Source of the DNA: Cupriavidus sp. AU9028
Lineage (GTDB): Bacteria; Pseudomonadota; Gammaproteobacteria; Burkholderiales; Burkholderiaceae
DNA: 64,000 bases
Direction of reading: 5' to 3'
Assembly: GCF_019795295.1 (NCBI RefSeq)
Contig: NZ_JAIMCG010000003.1
Coordinates: 1-64,000 of the forward strand
Shown: one piece after another, positions 21,399-31,139 of the stretch
Layout of the letters: every line of letters begins with the position of its first letter
Numbering within the stretch: position 1 is the first letter of the stretch
Notes under the pieces: model-generated
The model's database searches: none
Seen by the model: the letters and a program-made list of their open reading frames with translations, nothing else
What the model was told of the DNA's origin: nothing
Program-made: the position numbers and the translations under genes

Positions 21399-21738
21399 AA
21401 AAACTCCGAAAAATGAAGGGGTTACCAATCGGGAAACGCAGGATTCTAGCACGAGACCGAGACGGATTCGACAGAAGCGATGGACCGTTACGCCGCGTCA
21501 CGCAAGCGCTGCAAGCCGCACTTTGGTTGGATCGGCGCTGCCTGTGACCGCTGGGGAACACCAGCAGCCCGGGCCACTCAAAACCATGCGACGGCGAGGC
21601 GCCATCCCGCAGGAAAACCGCCTCGAAAACGTGATCTTCACGTAACGTAGCACTTGCAAACCGGCCGGGACGGTGCCACATTCACGACGTGTGCGCGCTG
21701 GCGTTCGCCGCGCCGCCTTATCCTGACCAGGAGTCATC
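21399..21738. other. Divergent intergenic region ndk / BAX-inhibitor-like gene
   Basis: About 340 bases separate two divergent genes. Apart from the ndk promoter candidate I see no repeat or RNA. The promoter of the plus-strand gene should lie in the right half, but no clear -35/-10 pair stands out. Confidence 0.45.
21443..21451 (-). promoter_or_regulatory. Candidate extended -10 promoter of ndk
   Basis: The minus strand reads TGCTAGAAT, giving a start near 21436 and a leader of about 38 bases to the ndk ATG. The -35 is weak. The same nine-base word precedes hflK. Confidence 0.5.
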
Positions 21739-22443
21739 ATGAACGACAAGCTGAACACCTACGGTTTCGGCAATTCCGGCGCTGCCGCCGGTGCCGTTAC
21801 CGTGCGCAACCGCGTGCTGCGCAACACCTATTGGCTGCTGGCCCTGTCAATGATCCCGACCGTGCTCGGCGCATGGATCGGGGTCGCCACCGGGTTCAGC
21901 CTGATGGCCGGCAGCCCCGGCATTGCGCTGATCCTGTTCCTCGCCATCGCCTTCGGCTTCTTCTACGCGATCGAGAAGACCAAGCACAGCGCCATGGGCG
22001 TCGTGCTGCTGCTCGCGTTCACCTTCTTCATGGGCTTGATGCTGTCGCGGCTGATTGGTTCCGTGTTGCAGTTCTCGAACGGCCCGGCGCTGATCATGTA
22101 TGCCTTCGGCGGCACCGCAGCGGTGTTTGGCGCGATGGCGACCATCGCCACGGTCAGCAAGCGCGATTTTTCCAACCTGGGCAAGTTCCTGTTCGTCGGC
22201 GTGATCCTGCTGATCCTGGCGAGCGTGGCCAACATCTGGCTGCAGCTGCCTTCGCTGATGATCACCGTGTCGGTGCTGGCGATCGGCATCTTCTCGGCGT
22301 ACATCCTGTACGACGTGCAGCGCGTGGTGAACGGCGGCGAGACCAACTACATCACGGCGACGCTGGCGATCTACCTGGACGTCTACAACGTGTTCGCGAA
22401 CCTGCTGGCGCTGCTGGGCATCTTTGGCGGCAACCGCGAGTAA
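21739..22443 (+). CDS. BAX inhibitor-1/YccA-family inner-membrane protein
   Basis: 234 residues with about seven hydrophobic segments after a short hydrophilic start (MNDKLNTYGFGN), the layout of the BAX-inhibitor-1 family. The E. coli relative YccA interacts with FtsH and slows degradation of SecY; other relatives are calcium-leak channels. Which applies here is unknown. Good ribosome site (CAGGAG) eight bases before the ATG. It ends 48 bases before a strong terminator. Confidence 0.9.
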   Translation: MNDKLNTYGFGNSGAAAGAVTVRNRVLRNTYWLLALSMIPTVLGAWIGVATGFSLMAGSPGIALILFLAIAFGFFYAIEKTKHSAMGVVLLLAFTFFMGLMLSRLIGSVLQFSNGPALIMYAFGGTAAVFGAMATIATVSKRDFSNLGKFLFVGVILLILASVANIWLQLPSLMITVSVLAIGIFSAYILYDVQRVVNGGETNYITATLAIYLDVYNVFANLLALLGIFGGNRE

Positions 22444-22491
22444 GGCGGCGAGTAACGGCGGCATCGCTTCCCTTGGCGGGAAGCGGCAACG

Positions 22492-22523
22492 AAAAAGGGC
22501 TGGCGCCATGCCAGCCCTTTTTT
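22492..22523. terminator. Bidirectional terminator between the BAX-inhibitor-like gene and rlmD
   Basis: AAAAAGGGCTGGC pairs with GCCAGCCCTTTTT around a short loop. A run on one side and T run on the other allow it to serve both convergent genes. Confidence 0.88.
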
Positions 22524-22554
22524 CATGGTTCGGCGCGCCGGCGCCAGATCGCGC

Positions 22555-23991
22555 TCAAGCGCGCTCGAACACCGCGATCGACTCGACGTGCGAGGTGTGC
22601 GGGAACATGTTGACGACCCCGGCGCCGCGCAGCCGGTAACCGGCCTCGTGCACCAGCAGGCCGGCGTCGCGGGCCAGCGTGGCCGGGTTGCACGACACGT
22701 AGACGATGCGCCGCGGCAGCACGTCGCTGCCGGTCTGCGCCAGTTCGGCCAGCGCCTTGCTGACCGCCAGCGCCCCTTCGCGGGGCGGATCGACCAGCCA
22801 GCGATCGAAGCGCCCCAGCGCCGCGATCGCCTCGCCGTCCACTTCGAACAGGTTGCGGCAGGCGAAGCCGACCTTGTCCTTCAGGCCGTTATAGTCGGCA
22901 TTGGCCAGCGCCCGCGCGGTCAGCGCCTCGCTCCCTTCGATCCCCATCACCTCGCGGCCCTGCGTGGCCAGCGGCAGCGTGAAATTGCCGATGCCGCAGA
23001 ACAGGTCCAGCACGCGGTCGCCCGGCTGCACGTCCAGCAGGCGCAGCGCCCGCCCGACCAGCACCCGGTTGATCTGGTGATTGACCTGGGTGAAGTCGGT
23101 CGGCTTGAACGGCATGCGGATGCCGAACTCCGGCAGCGTGTAGGCCAGCTCGCGACCCAGCGGATAGAACGGCACCACGGTGTCCGGCCCCTTCGGTTGC
23201 AACCAGAACTGCACCCCGTGGCGATCGGCGAACTCGCGCAGCAGCGCTTCGTCCGCCGCCGTCAAGGGCTCCAGGATGCGCAGCACCAGCGCCGTCACAT
23301 CGCTGCCGACCGCCAGCTCGATCTGCGGCATGCGGTCGCGGATCGACAGGCCGGCGACCAGTTCGCGCAGCGGCACCAGCATGGCGGAGACATGCGGGGG
23401 CAGCACCTCGCAATTGGTCATGTCGGCGACGTAGCTGCTCTTGCGCTCGTGGAATCCCACCAGCACCCCGCCCTTCTTGACGACGTGACGCACGGTCAGG
23501 CGGGCGCGGTAGCGATAGCCCCAGTCCGGGCCGGCGATCGGCCGGAACACCACATCCGGACGAACCTTGGCCAGGTGCCACAGGTTGTCCTCCAGCACAC
23601 GCTGCTTGATGGCGATCTGCGCGCGCGAGTCCAGATGTTGCATCGAGCACCCGCCGCAAACCCCGAAGTTGACGCAGCCCGGCTGGACGCGCATCACCGA
23701 GGCCTGCTCGATCTGCTCGAGGTGCGCCTGCTCGTAGCTTGGCTTGCGGCGGTAGCTGCGATAACGCACGGTCTCGCCGGGCAACGCGCCTTCGACGAAG
23801 ATCACCTTGCCGGGCGTGCCGTCCTCGTTGACCAGCCGTCCGACACCGCGCGCCTCCATGTCGAGACTGTCGATGCGAACCGTCGAAGGTGCAAGGGGCG
23901 CGGCCGGCCGCTGCGGCGGCAAGGTCGCGGGCACCGCGGAAGAGGAGTCGGCCGACGGCGGGGATTGCGGGGAGGACAGGGCTTGAGACAC
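22555..23991 (-). CDS. rlmD: RlmD, 23S rRNA m5U1939 methyltransferase
   Basis: SAM-dependent Fe-S methyltransferase (RumA family). An N-terminal TRAM domain ([18 protein letters not shown] onward) precedes the cluster-binding [13 protein letters not shown]. The SAM-binding region ([18 protein letters not shown]) and the catalytic VDPPREGAL and [12 protein letters not shown] segments follow. No ATG lies between the palindromic repeat and the TRAM domain; I chose the GTG at 23991 (AGG eight bases upstream), giving 478 residues. An ATG at 24132 would translate through the repeat and is unlikely. Confidence 0.92.
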   Translation of the reverse strand: MSQALSSPQSPPSADSSSAVPATLPPQRPAAPLAPSTVRIDSLDMEARGVGRLVNEDGTPGKVIFVEGALPGETVRYRSYRRKPSYEQAHLEQIEQASVMRVQPGCVNFGVCGGCSMQHLDSRAQIAIKQRVLEDNLWHLAKVRPDVVFRPIAGPDWGYRYRARLTVRHVVKKGGVLVGFHERKSSYVADMTNCEVLPPHVSAMLVPLRELVAGLSIRDRMPQIELAVGSDVTALVLRILEPLTAADEALLREFADRHGVQFWLQPKGPDTVVPFYPLGRELAYTLPEFGIRMPFKPTDFTQVNHQINRVLVGRALRLLDVQPGDRVLDLFCGIGNFTLPLATQGREVMGIEGSEALTARALANADYNGLKDKVGFACRNLFEVDGEAIAALGRFDRWLVDPPREGALAVSKALAELAQTGSDVLPRRIVYVSCNPATLARDAGLLVHEAGYRLRGAGVVNMFPHTSHVESIAVFERA

Positions 23992-24062
23992 CAGCGAAAC
24001 CTGACGTATTGTTTTGCGAAAGCGCGATTGTAGACCAGTCGCGCAGAGCGGGCCCCGCGTGC

Positions 24063-24110
24063 CCTCTTCCCCGGCCCCTCTCCCGCAAGCGGGCGAGGGG
24101 AGCAAACCAG
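24063..24110. repeat. Dispersed palindromic repeat, single copy
   Basis: C-rich lead CCTCTTCCCCGGCCCC, palindromic head CTCTCCCGCAAGCGGG and G-rich tail with GGGGAGCAAACCAGG. It lies in the divergent gap between rlmD and the EEP-family gene and matches the units at 101-262 closely. Confidence 0.8.
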
Positions 24111-24152
24111 GGGCACATTCATGCCGCAGCATCGAGCCGACGCAAGGAACGA

Positions 24153-25058
24153 ATGGAACTGATCAGCTGGAATATCCAATGGGGCCGGGGCTGCGACGGC
24201 AGGGTCGACATCGGCCGCATCGTCTCGACGCTGCGCGGCATCGCCGATTTCGACGTGCTGTGCCTGCAGGAGGTTGCGCGCGGCTACCGGGAATTGCCGG
24301 GCAATCCCGGGGAGGACCAGGTCGCCGAGCTGCAACAGGCGCTGCCCGGCTACCGCGTGCTGTTCGCACCCGGCGTCGACCGCTTCGATGCGCAGGGGCG
24401 TTCCTTGCAGTTCGGCAACGTGATCGCGACCCGCCTGCCGGTCCGTGCGGTCTTCCGCCATGCGCTGCCCTGGCCGGCGGATCCGGCGGCCCCGTCGATG
24501 CCCCGGGTCGCGATCGAGGCGACCGTGCTGGCGGACCTCTCGGCGACCGGGTCAGGCGACAGCGTCGCGGGCGTGCCACAAGGGGAGCCCGTGCGCATCG
24601 TCTGCACCCATCTGGAGTACTACTCCGCAAGCCAGCGGCTGGCGCAGGCGCACGCGCTGCGCGACTGGCACAGCCAGGCGAGCGGACAGTCGCGCTGCCC
24701 GCCGCCCGCCGAAGCCCGCTTCGGTCCGTTCAGCCCCGACGCTCGTCCGGCCTCGTCGATCCTGTGCGGCGACTTCAATGCGAGGACGAACGACCCCGCC
24801 TACCACGCGCTGCTCGCGCCCTTCAGCGACGGCACGCCGCCCTGGCGCGATGCATGGCTGCATGCGCACCCCGGCCAGCCGCATGCGCCGACCTGCGGTG
24901 TCCATGACAAGGAACAATGGAAGGAAGGGGCGTTCGCCTGTGACTTCATGCTGGTCACCGAGGACCTGCTCGATCGCGTGGCGGCCTGCGAAGTGGATCA
25001 GCAGACCGACGCCTCTGACCATCAGCCGGTGCATCTGTCGCTGCGGACGAAACGCTAG
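24153..25058 (+). CDS. Endonuclease/exonuclease/phosphatase (EEP) family hydrolase
   Basis: 301 residues with the EEP catalytic set: WNIQWG at the N-terminus, [14 protein letters not shown] and the terminal SDHQPV. These place metal-binding and catalytic Asn, Glu, Asp and His as in DNase I-like and AP-endonuclease-like enzymes. No signal peptide is seen, so it is probably cytoplasmic. The substrate (DNA, RNA or phosphoester) cannot be told. AAGGA lies five bases before the ATG. It converges with the exonuclease gene after an 17-base gap. Confidence 0.85.
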   Translation: MELISWNIQWGRGCDGRVDIGRIVSTLRGIADFDVLCLQEVARGYRELPGNPGEDQVAELQQALPGYRVLFAPGVDRFDAQGRSLQFGNVIATRLPVRAVFRHALPWPADPAAPSMPRVAIEATVLADLSATGSGDSVAGVPQGEPVRIVCTHLEYYSASQRLAQAHALRDWHSQASGQSRCPPPAEARFGPFSPDARPASSILCGDFNARTNDPAYHALLAPFSDGTPPWRDAWLHAHPGQPHAPTCGVHDKEQWKEGAFACDFMLVTEDLLDRVAACEVDQQTDASDHQPVHLSLRTKR

Positions 25059-25075
25059 CGCGACAGGCTGCGGCG

Positions 25076-25912
25076 TCAATCCTCTTCGTCGGCGACGCTG
25101 TGGGATGGCTTGAGGCGGAAGGCCTGCAGGTACTCCATCCACTGCGGACCGGGTAGCTCGGCCAGCGTCTCCTGCACCAGTTCGACCTCGGCATCGAACT
25201 CGCGCGCGTTCATGCCACCACGCATCAGCTGGAAGCGGCAGTACATCAGGTACGTGTTGACGACGTCAGTCTCGCAATAGGCGCGGATCGCGCTCAGTTG
25301 CCCTTCACGGAAGGCATCCCAGACCTTGCTGCCGTCCATCCCCATCTTGCCCGGAAACCCGCACAGCTTCGCCAGCTCGTCCAGCGGCGCGCTGGCACGC
25401 GGCTGGTACATCGCCAGCAGGTCCATCAGGTCAAGATGCCGCATGTGGTAGCGGCTGATGTAGTTGTTCCACTTGAAGTCGCGGCTGTCCTCGTCGCGAC
25501 CCTCGCCCATCTCCCAGTAGCGGGGCGCGGCCACGCCGTGCACCAGGCCGCGATAATGCAGCACGGGGAGATCGAAACCGCCGCCGTTCCACGACACCAG
25601 CTGCGGGCTGTAGCGGGCGATCAGTTCATAGAAGCGCTGGATCAGCGTGGCCTCGTCGTCGTCCTCGGTACCGAGCGAGCCGACATGGAACATCGCGGTG
25701 CCGTCGCGCTGATTGCGGCGCAGGACGCAGGAGATCGCGACGACCCGCTGCAGATGCAGCGGCAGGAAGTCGCTGCCGGTCTTTTCGCGGCGAGCGGCGA
25801 AGGCAAGCTCGGCTACCTCGGCATCGCTCAGGGACGGTGGATGGTCATGCAGGCGGCGCAGGCCGTCGACATCGGGAACCGTCTCGATGTCGAATACCAG
25901 CACAGGCGTCAT
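25076..25912 (-). CDS. PolB-type 3'-5' exonuclease
   Basis: 278 residues of the DEDD exonuclease superfamily (DNA_pol_B_exo2-like). Exo I is FDIETVP with D8 and E10, Exo II is [12 protein letters not shown] and Exo III is [13 protein letters not shown]. There is no polymerase domain, so this is a free-standing nuclease, probably in DNA repair or nucleotide turnover. The ATG at 25912 overlaps the rpoS stop in ATGA, indicating coupling to the stationary-phase sigma gene. Confidence 0.85.
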   Translation of the reverse strand: MTPVLVFDIETVPDVDGLRRLHDHPPSLSDAEVAELAFAARREKTGSDFLPLHLQRVVAISCVLRRNQRDGTAMFHVGSLGTEDDDEATLIQRFYELIARYSPQLVSWNGGGFDLPVLHYRGLVHGVAAPRYWEMGEGRDEDSRDFKWNNYISRYHMRHLDLMDLLAMYQPRASAPLDELAKLCGFPGKMGMDGSKVWDAFREGQLSAIRAYCETDVVNTYLMYCRFQLMRGGMNAREFDAEVELVQETLAELPGPQWMEYLQAFRLKPSHSVADEED

Positions 25913-27111
25913 AGAACGGCGTCCTTGCGCACCCCTTGCGAGGCGAAATGCCGCTTCAGCTTGACCAGCGCTTCCTGCTGGATCTGCCGCACCCGCTCGC
26001 GCGTCAGCCCCATCTCCTCGGCCAGCTCTTCCAGCGTGGCCGGCTCGATGTGGTTCAGGCCGAAGCGGCGCTCCACCACATAGCGATGCTTCTCGGACAG
26101 GCGGGCAAGCCAGAGCTTCATCAGGTTCTCGAGCTCGCGGTGCGCGACCTCCTGGTCGGGGCCGGCATTGTGCTCGTCGGACAGGAAGTCCAGCAGGCTC
26201 GATCCCGGATCGAGATCGAACGGCGTATCGAGCGAGGTCGTATGCTCGTTCAGCGCCAGCACGTCCTGCACCTCGTCGGGGGTCTTGCCCAGCAGATGGG
26301 CGATGTCTTCCAGGCTGGCGTCGCGGCCATCGGTGCCGCCCTTCTCCAGATGCCGCTTGGCGCGCAGCACCTGGTTCAGTTCGCGAATGACATGCACCGG
26401 CAGACGAACGGTGCGCGCCTGGTTCATGATGGCGCGCTCGATGCTCTGGCGGATCCACCAGGTCGCATAGGTCGAGAAGCGGAAGCCGCGCGTCGGATCG
26501 AATTTCTCGATCGCGTGCATCAGTCCCAGGTTGCCTTCTTCGATCAGGTCCAGCAACGGCACGCCGCGGTTCAGGTAGCCCTTGGCGATCGACACCACCA
26601 GGCGCAGGTTCCGCTCGATCATCACCTGGCGGGCGGAAAAATCGCCGCCCTTGGCCAGCGTGGAGAAATGCAGTTCTTCCGGAGCGGACAGCAGCGGCTT
26701 GATGCTGATGCGGTTCAGATAATGCTGGACGGTATCGGCGGCCAGTTCGGTGTGCAGGGCGGTGCGAAACTCGTCCTGCTCCGGAGCCGCGGCTTCGGTG
26801 GCCTCTTCTTCCTCGCCATCGGCCTCGGTGTCGTCCTCGTCGACGGCACGGACACCGTCATCGGCCAGCAATTCCGCATCGCGCAGCGTGATGCCGGTCG
26901 CGCCAGGCGCGATCGGCTCATCGGTCAGCGGCACCAGCTCCGCCACCAGTTCGGTGGGGAAGCCGTCGGCTGCGGGGCGGCCTGCGGTCTGCAGGCCGGC
27001 GGCTACGCCAGGACTCGATTCGGGATGCGCCACACCAGAACGGGTTTCCGGTTGCTTGGCTCGGCGTGAACGGCTGGCGGTTCCGGAGGAGACTGTTTTC
27101 TGGCGTGGCAT
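25909..27111 (-). CDS. rpoS: RNA polymerase sigma factor RpoS (sigma-38)
   Basis: Stationary-phase and general stress sigma factor. Region 1.2/2 includes [18 protein letters not shown] and [17 protein letters not shown]; the region 4 helix-turn-helix is [20 protein letters not shown]. The 400 residues exceed the E. coli protein by about 70. The surplus is a variable, Arg/Ser-rich then acidic N-terminus (about residues 1-95) ahead of the conserved core. It follows nlpD by six bases on the same strand, the classical arrangement. Confidence 0.95.
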   Translation of the reverse strand: MPRQKTVSSGTASRSRRAKQPETRSGVAHPESSPGVAAGLQTAGRPAADGFPTELVAELVPLTDEPIAPGATGITLRDAELLADDGVRAVDEDDTEADGEEEEATEAAAPEQDEFRTALHTELAADTVQHYLNRISIKPLLSAPEELHFSTLAKGGDFSARQVMIERNLRLVVSIAKGYLNRGVPLLDLIEEGNLGLMHAIEKFDPTRGFRFSTYATWWIRQSIERAIMNQARTVRLPVHVIRELNQVLRAKRHLEKGGTDGRDASLEDIAHLLGKTPDEVQDVLALNEHTTSLDTPFDLDPGSSLLDFLSDEHNAGPDQEVAHRELENLMKLWLARLSEKHRYVVERRFGLNHIEPATLEELAEEMGLTRERVRQIQQEALVKLKRHFASQGVRKDAVL

Positions 27112-27117
27112 GAACCC

Positions 27118-27987
27118 TCACTGTGGCGGCAAATACCGCATCGGATCGACCGGTTTCCCGTTTCGGCGTACCTCGAAGTGCAGCTTCACGCGATCCGCGT
27201 CACTGCTGCCCATCTCGGCAATCTTCTGACCCCTGCGGACCGTCGCCTGTTCAGCCACAAGCACTCTGTCGTTGTGACCGTAGGCAGTAAGATAGGTCTC
27301 GTTGTGCTTGATGATGACAAGATTCCCGTAGCCGCGCAAGGGTCCCACGTGAATCACCCGACCATCGTCCGCGGCCAGTACGGCGTCGCCCTTCTGGCCA
27401 CTGATATCGATACCCTTGTTGCCCTTGTCGTCGAAGCGTCCCAGCAGAGAACCGCGCGCGGGCCACGCAAACTGGATGGTGCCGTTGGCGGCCGGAGCGG
27501 AAGCGGAGGCAGCCGGTGCAGCAGGCGGCGTGGCCGTGGGCGGGACAGTGGCGCCCGGCGCCGGGGCGGCCGGCGGCAAGGCGGCCTGATCGAGCGGCTG
27601 CGCCTGGATGGCGGCCGGCGCGACCGGCATGGTGGCGACGCCTGTTGCCGGGTTGACCTCGGCCCCGGGCGGCACCACGCGCACGAGCTGGCCGACCTCG
27701 ATCTGGTTGGCGTTGACGATATTGTTCCAGGCCGCGACATCGCGGTACGACTGGCCGTGCTCCAGTGCGATCCGGTACAGCGTATCGCCGCGCTTGACGC
27801 GGTAGAAACCCGGGGGCGCCGGCTCCAGCGGCGCAGCCGTCGCCACGCCCGCGCCGCCAGTGGTACGGTCCACGACCGGCGCCGGCATCGGCGAGGATGC
27901 GCAGGCAGCCAGCAGTGCGACCAGCAGGGAAGCGGTGCCGGTCTGTCCGGCACGGACGATGCGTCGATGAATCACGGTGTTGTGCAT
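27118..27987 (-). CDS. nlpD: NlpD-like LysM/M23 lipoprotein (amidase activator)
   Basis: Activates an N-acetylmuramoyl-L-alanine amidase during daughter-cell separation (family knowledge). Signal peptide and lipobox (LLVALLAAC, C29), LysM domain at about 62-105 (YRVKRGDTLYRIALEHGQ), Ala/Pro linker, then an M23 domain. The M23 metal motif is degenerate: GNKGIDIS stands where active enzymes have a His before G-x-D. The protein therefore is expected to be a catalytically dead activator, as in E. coli NlpD. 289 residues. Confidence 0.92.
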   Translation of the reverse strand: MHNTVIHRRIVRAGQTGTASLLVALLAACASSPMPAPVVDRTTGGAGVATAAPLEPAPPGFYRVKRGDTLYRIALEHGQSYRDVAAWNNIVNANQIEVGQLVRVVPPGAEVNPATGVATMPVAPAAIQAQPLDQAALPPAAPAPGATVPPTATPPAAPAASASAPAANGTIQFAWPARGSLLGRFDDKGNKGIDISGQKGDAVLAADDGRVIHVGPLRGYGNLVIIKHNETYLTAYGHNDRVLVAEQATVRRGQKIAEMGSSDADRVKLHFEVRRNGKPVDPMRYLPPQ

Positions 27988-27995
27988 AGTTGGAC

Positions 27996-28979
27996 TCAGG
28001 TGGTGCCCGATTTTAATGGCACAAAGAAAACGGCTTCAAGCGCGGTGCGGTGAAAGCGATGGCGATTCTGCCGCTCGATCAGCAGCAGCTGCTGCGTCAC
28101 GGTGTGGCCCTGCCCGCCTGGCGCGCCTTGTACGGTCGCCACCGGCGCGATCAGGCGTCCACCGATCTCGAGCTGATCCAGCAGCGCCTGCGGCACTTCC
28201 ATGCCCGCCGCGGCAAGAATGATCGAAGAGAATGGCGCGGCCTGGGGCAAGCCCAGCATGCCGTCGCCGTAATGCAGCCGCAGGTTCGGCAAGCGCAATG
28301 CGCGCAAGTTCGCCTTGGCCTGCTCGTGCAGGGGCCGGATCCGTTCGATGGAGAACACCTCGCGCGCCACCAGGCTCAGCACCGCGGCCTGGTAGCCGCA
28401 ACCGGTGCCGATCTCCAGCACCCGGTCCAGCGATTCGGTGGCCGCCAATCCATGCCGCAGCAGCTCGATCATCCGCGCCACCACCGATGGCTTGGAGATG
28501 GTCTGCTGATGGCCGATGGGCAGGGCCGCGTCTTCATAGGCCTGCGAGGCCAGCCCGGGTTCCAGGAACAGGTGGCGCGGCACCGTGCCGACGGCCTGCA
28601 GCACGCGCTCGTCGCGAATGCCGCCGGTGCGCAGCCGCGCCGTCAACGCGGCGCGCGCGCGGTCGGACGCCATGCCGCCACCGCCGACGCTCGCCGCGTT
28701 CGCGCGCGCCAGCACCGCGCTGCCCGGCGCGGGCGCGGGGGCGGGAACGGGCGCCGGGCTTGGCGCGGATTGCCGGGCGGCGAGGGAGCCGACCCTGGGC
28801 ACCGCCGCGGGCGGCCGGGGTGCCGGCTTGCCGTTGGTGGCCGGACCCTGGCCCGCCCGGGACGGCGTGCGTTGATCGGCGACCGCCGGCATGCCGGCGG
28901 TTCGCTTGGGAGCCGGCTTGCGCTCGACCACGGAGTCGAGCGGCAACGGGAAGGTCGGACGGCGCGGACGCGAACTCAT
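27996..28979 (-). CDS. pcm: Protein-L-isoaspartate O-methyltransferase
   Basis: Repairs isoaspartyl damage in proteins using SAM. The methyltransferase core is at about 102-327 with motif [16 protein letters not shown] and a preceding substrate region [16 protein letters not shown]. About 100 residues at the N-terminus are Pro/Ala/Arg-rich and low complexity; a typical Pcm is near 210 residues. An internal ATG at about residue 102 ([10 protein letters not shown]) could be the true start. The gene sits between surE and nlpD in the usual stress cluster. Confidence 0.9.
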   Translation of the reverse strand: MSSRPRRPTFPLPLDSVVERKPAPKRTAGMPAVADQRTPSRAGQGPATNGKPAPRPPAAVPRVGSLAARQSAPSPAPVPAPAPAPGSAVLARANAASVGGGGMASDRARAALTARLRTGGIRDERVLQAVGTVPRHLFLEPGLASQAYEDAALPIGHQQTISKPSVVARMIELLRHGLAATESLDRVLEIGTGCGYQAAVLSLVAREVFSIERIRPLHEQAKANLRALRLPNLRLHYGDGMLGLPQAAPFSSIILAAAGMEVPQALLDQLEIGGRLIAPVATVQGAPGGQGHTVTQQLLLIERQNRHRFHRTALEAVFFVPLKSGTT

Positions 28980-29007
28980 GACGACGGCTGGCGCTTCGCG
29001 ACTCGGG

Positions 29008-29760
29008 TTATTCGAGCCACTGGCGCAGCGAGTCGAGCTGCCCGCGGTGTGTCAGGTCCAGTTGCAGCGGGGTGAGCGACACGAAGCCTGCCGCGGTGGC
29101 ATGGAAATCGGTGCCTTCGCTGGCATCGAGCGCGCCGCCGGCCTCGCCGATCCAGTAGATGGTGTCGCCACGGGGATTGACTTGCGAGATGACCGGCTGC
29201 GACGGATGCCGCTTGCCCAGCCGCGTCGCGCGCAGGCCGCGAATATGTTCGAACGGCAGGTTCGGAATATTGACGTTGAGCAGGAACGGCTCGCGCGGCG
29301 GCGAGGCGATGGCGCGCTCGACGATCTCGCGGGCAATCCGGGCCGCCGCATCGAGATGCTCCCAGCCCTTCTCCACCTGCGAAAAGGCGATCGACGGGAT
29401 CCCCAGCAGATGGCCTTCGATCGCCGCGGCGACGGTGCCGGAGTACAGCACGTCCTCGCCCATGTTCTGGCCCTGGTTGATGCCGGAGACGACCAGGTCC
29501 GGCTTCTCGTCCATCAGCCCGGTCAGCGCGATATGCACGCAATCGGTCGGTGTACCGTTGACGAAGCGAAAGCCCTTCTGCACGCCCTCGCGCGCCTCGA
29601 ACACCGTGAGGGGGCGCTGCAGGGTCAGCGAATTCGACGCGCCACTATGATTCTGCTCGGGCGCGATCACCGTGATACGGCCCAGCGGCGCGAGGGCGGC
29701 ATGCAGCATGGCAAGGCCCGGCGCCAGGTAACCATCGTCGTTGGCGAGAAGAATGTGCAT
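29008..29760 (-). CDS. surE: 5'/3'-nucleotidase SurE
   Basis: Metal-dependent nucleoside monophosphatase for stationary-phase survival. The metal site NDDG (N7, D8, D9) opens the protein, and NHSGASNS and SGINQGQN follow. The ATG at 29760 is set by the conserved [10 protein letters not shown]. The sequence directly before it is TACAATCGCCGCC with no Shine-Dalgarno; a -10-like TACAAT this close implies a leaderless mRNA. 250 residues. The stop lies 28 bases before the pcm start. Confidence 0.95.
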   Translation of the reverse strand: MHILLANDDGYLAPGLAMLHAALAPLGRITVIAPEQNHSGASNSLTLQRPLTVFEAREGVQKGFRFVNGTPTDCVHIALTGLMDEKPDLVVSGINQGQNMGEDVLYSGTVAAAIEGHLLGIPSIAFSQVEKGWEHLDAAARIAREIVERAIASPPREPFLLNVNIPNLPFEHIRGLRATRLGKRHPSQPVISQVNPRGDTIYWIGEAGGALDASEGTDFHATAAGFVSLTPLQLDLTHRGQLDSLRQWLE

Positions 29761-29767
29761 GGCGGCG

Positions 29768-29773
29768 ATTGTA
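29768..29773 (-). promoter_or_regulatory. Candidate -10 box giving a leaderless surE transcript
   Basis: TACAAT on the minus strand ends seven bases before the surE ATG, so transcription would begin at or next to the A of the start codon. The same spacing and the same 16 bases are found at dnaX. No -35 consensus is visible. Confidence 0.45.
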
Positions 29774-29992
29774 CCCGAGAGAGGCCAGCCGGTTGGCGCG
29801 CGGGCCTGCCGTCGATGACGCCAGGGCACTGCGTCAAACGAACTGAACGACCGTTCTTTTCTGCGCTACACTGACCGGGCCGCGACCGGCAGACGCGAAG
29901 CCGGATCGCCGCCCTGCGCTGGAGACATCGTCTCGCCCGCATCCCAAAAAGCCAATGCGCGCCACGCGCGCCATGCGAACAACGGAGACAAG

Positions 29993-30967
29993 ATGAAAGC
30001 CGTACTGTGCAAAGCCTGGGGCCCGCCCGATTCCCTGTCGATCGAAACCCTGCCCGACCTGGTGCCCGGCGCCGGAGAAGTGGTGATCGACGTCAAGGCC
30101 GCGGGCGTCAACTTTCCCGATGTGCTGATCATCCAGAACAAGTACCAGGCCAAGCCGCAGTTGCCGTTTACGCCAGGCTCGGAACTGGCCGGTGTCGTCA
30201 ACGCGGTGGGCGAAGGCGTGACCCACCTGAAGCCCGGCGACAAAGTCATTGCTTACCTTGGCAACGGCGCGTTCGCCAGCCAGGCGAAGGCGCCGGCATC
30301 GGCGGTGGTGCCGATGCCGCCGGGCATCGACTTCGAGACCGCGGCGGCATTCACGCTGACCTATGGCACCTCGCACCATGCCGTGGTCGACCGTGGCGAG
30401 CTGAAGGCCGGCGAAACGATGCTGGTGCTCGGCGCGGCGGGCGGTGTCGGACTGGCCGCGATCGAGATCGGCAAGGCGATCGGCGCGCGCGTGATCGCCG
30501 CCGCCTCGACCGACGAGAAGCTGCGCGTCTGCCAGCAGCACGGTGCCGATGCGCTGATCAACTACAGCACCGAGGACCTGCGCGAACGGATCAAGCTGCT
30601 GACCGACGGCAAGGGACCCGATGTCATCTACGATCCGGTCGGCGGCGTCTATGCGGAACCGGCGTTCCGCTCGATCGGCTGGCGCGGGCGCTATCTGGTG
30701 GTGGGCTTTGCCAACGGCGAGATCCCGAAGATGCCGCTGAATCTGGCGCTGCTCAAGGGCGCCTCTCTGGTCGGCGTGTTCTGGGGCGAGTTCGTGCGCC
30801 GCGAGCCGCGCTCGAACCAGGCCAATATGGCGCAGATGATGGAATGGATGCGCGAGGGCAAGATCCGCCCGCATATCTCGGGACGCTATCCGCTGGAGCA
30901 GGCGCCGCAGGCGCTGAAGGACATGGAGGCACGCAAGGTCACCGGCAAGGTGGTGATCGTGCCGTAA
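29993..30967 (+). CDS. NADPH:quinone oxidoreductase-family protein (zinc-free MDR)
   Basis: 324-residue medium-chain dehydrogenase/reductase of the quinone reductase type. The nucleotide motif LGAAGGVGLAA lies at about 144-154, and catalytic zinc ligands are absent. The DPVGG segment is typical of the group. It probably reduces quinones or enals/enoyl compounds with NADPH; the substrate is not readable. The ATG has GGAGA eight bases upstream. Stand-alone on the plus strand, followed by two palindromic repeats. Confidence 0.88.
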   Translation: MKAVLCKAWGPPDSLSIETLPDLVPGAGEVVIDVKAAGVNFPDVLIIQNKYQAKPQLPFTPGSELAGVVNAVGEGVTHLKPGDKVIAYLGNGAFASQAKAPASAVVPMPPGIDFETAAAFTLTYGTSHHAVVDRGELKAGETMLVLGAAGGVGLAAIEIGKAIGARVIAAASTDEKLRVCQQHGADALINYSTEDLRERIKLLTDGKGPDVIYDPVGGVYAEPAFRSIGWRGRYLVVGFANGEIPKMPLNLALLKGASLVGVFWGEFVRREPRSNQANMAQMMEWMREGKIRPHISGRYPLEQAPQALKDMEARKVTGKVVIVP

Positions 30968-30970
30968 GAC

Positions 30971-31110
30971 TCCCTCTCCCGCTTGCGGGAGAGGGTTGGG
31001 GAGAGGGTTGGGGAGAGGGCGTCGTGCGCCGGACCAATGGCGACTGCCTTCTCATGACCACTGCCCTTTGCCCTCTCCCCTGCCTCTCTCCCGCAAGCGG
31101 GAGAGAGGAG
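30971..31110. repeat. Two dispersed palindromic repeats between the quinone reductase and ABC permease genes
   Basis: First copy: CCCTCTCCCGCTTGCGGGAG then GAGGGTTGGGGAGAGGG repeated (30972-31020). Second copy: CCCTCTCCCCTGCCTC, then CTCTCCCGCAAGCGGGAGAG (31070-31110). The region lies between convergent genes, where the perfect stems could also act as transcription barriers. Confidence 0.75.
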
Positions 31111-31139
31111 AAAAACAGCGGCGTAGCGATTCTCCGAAT

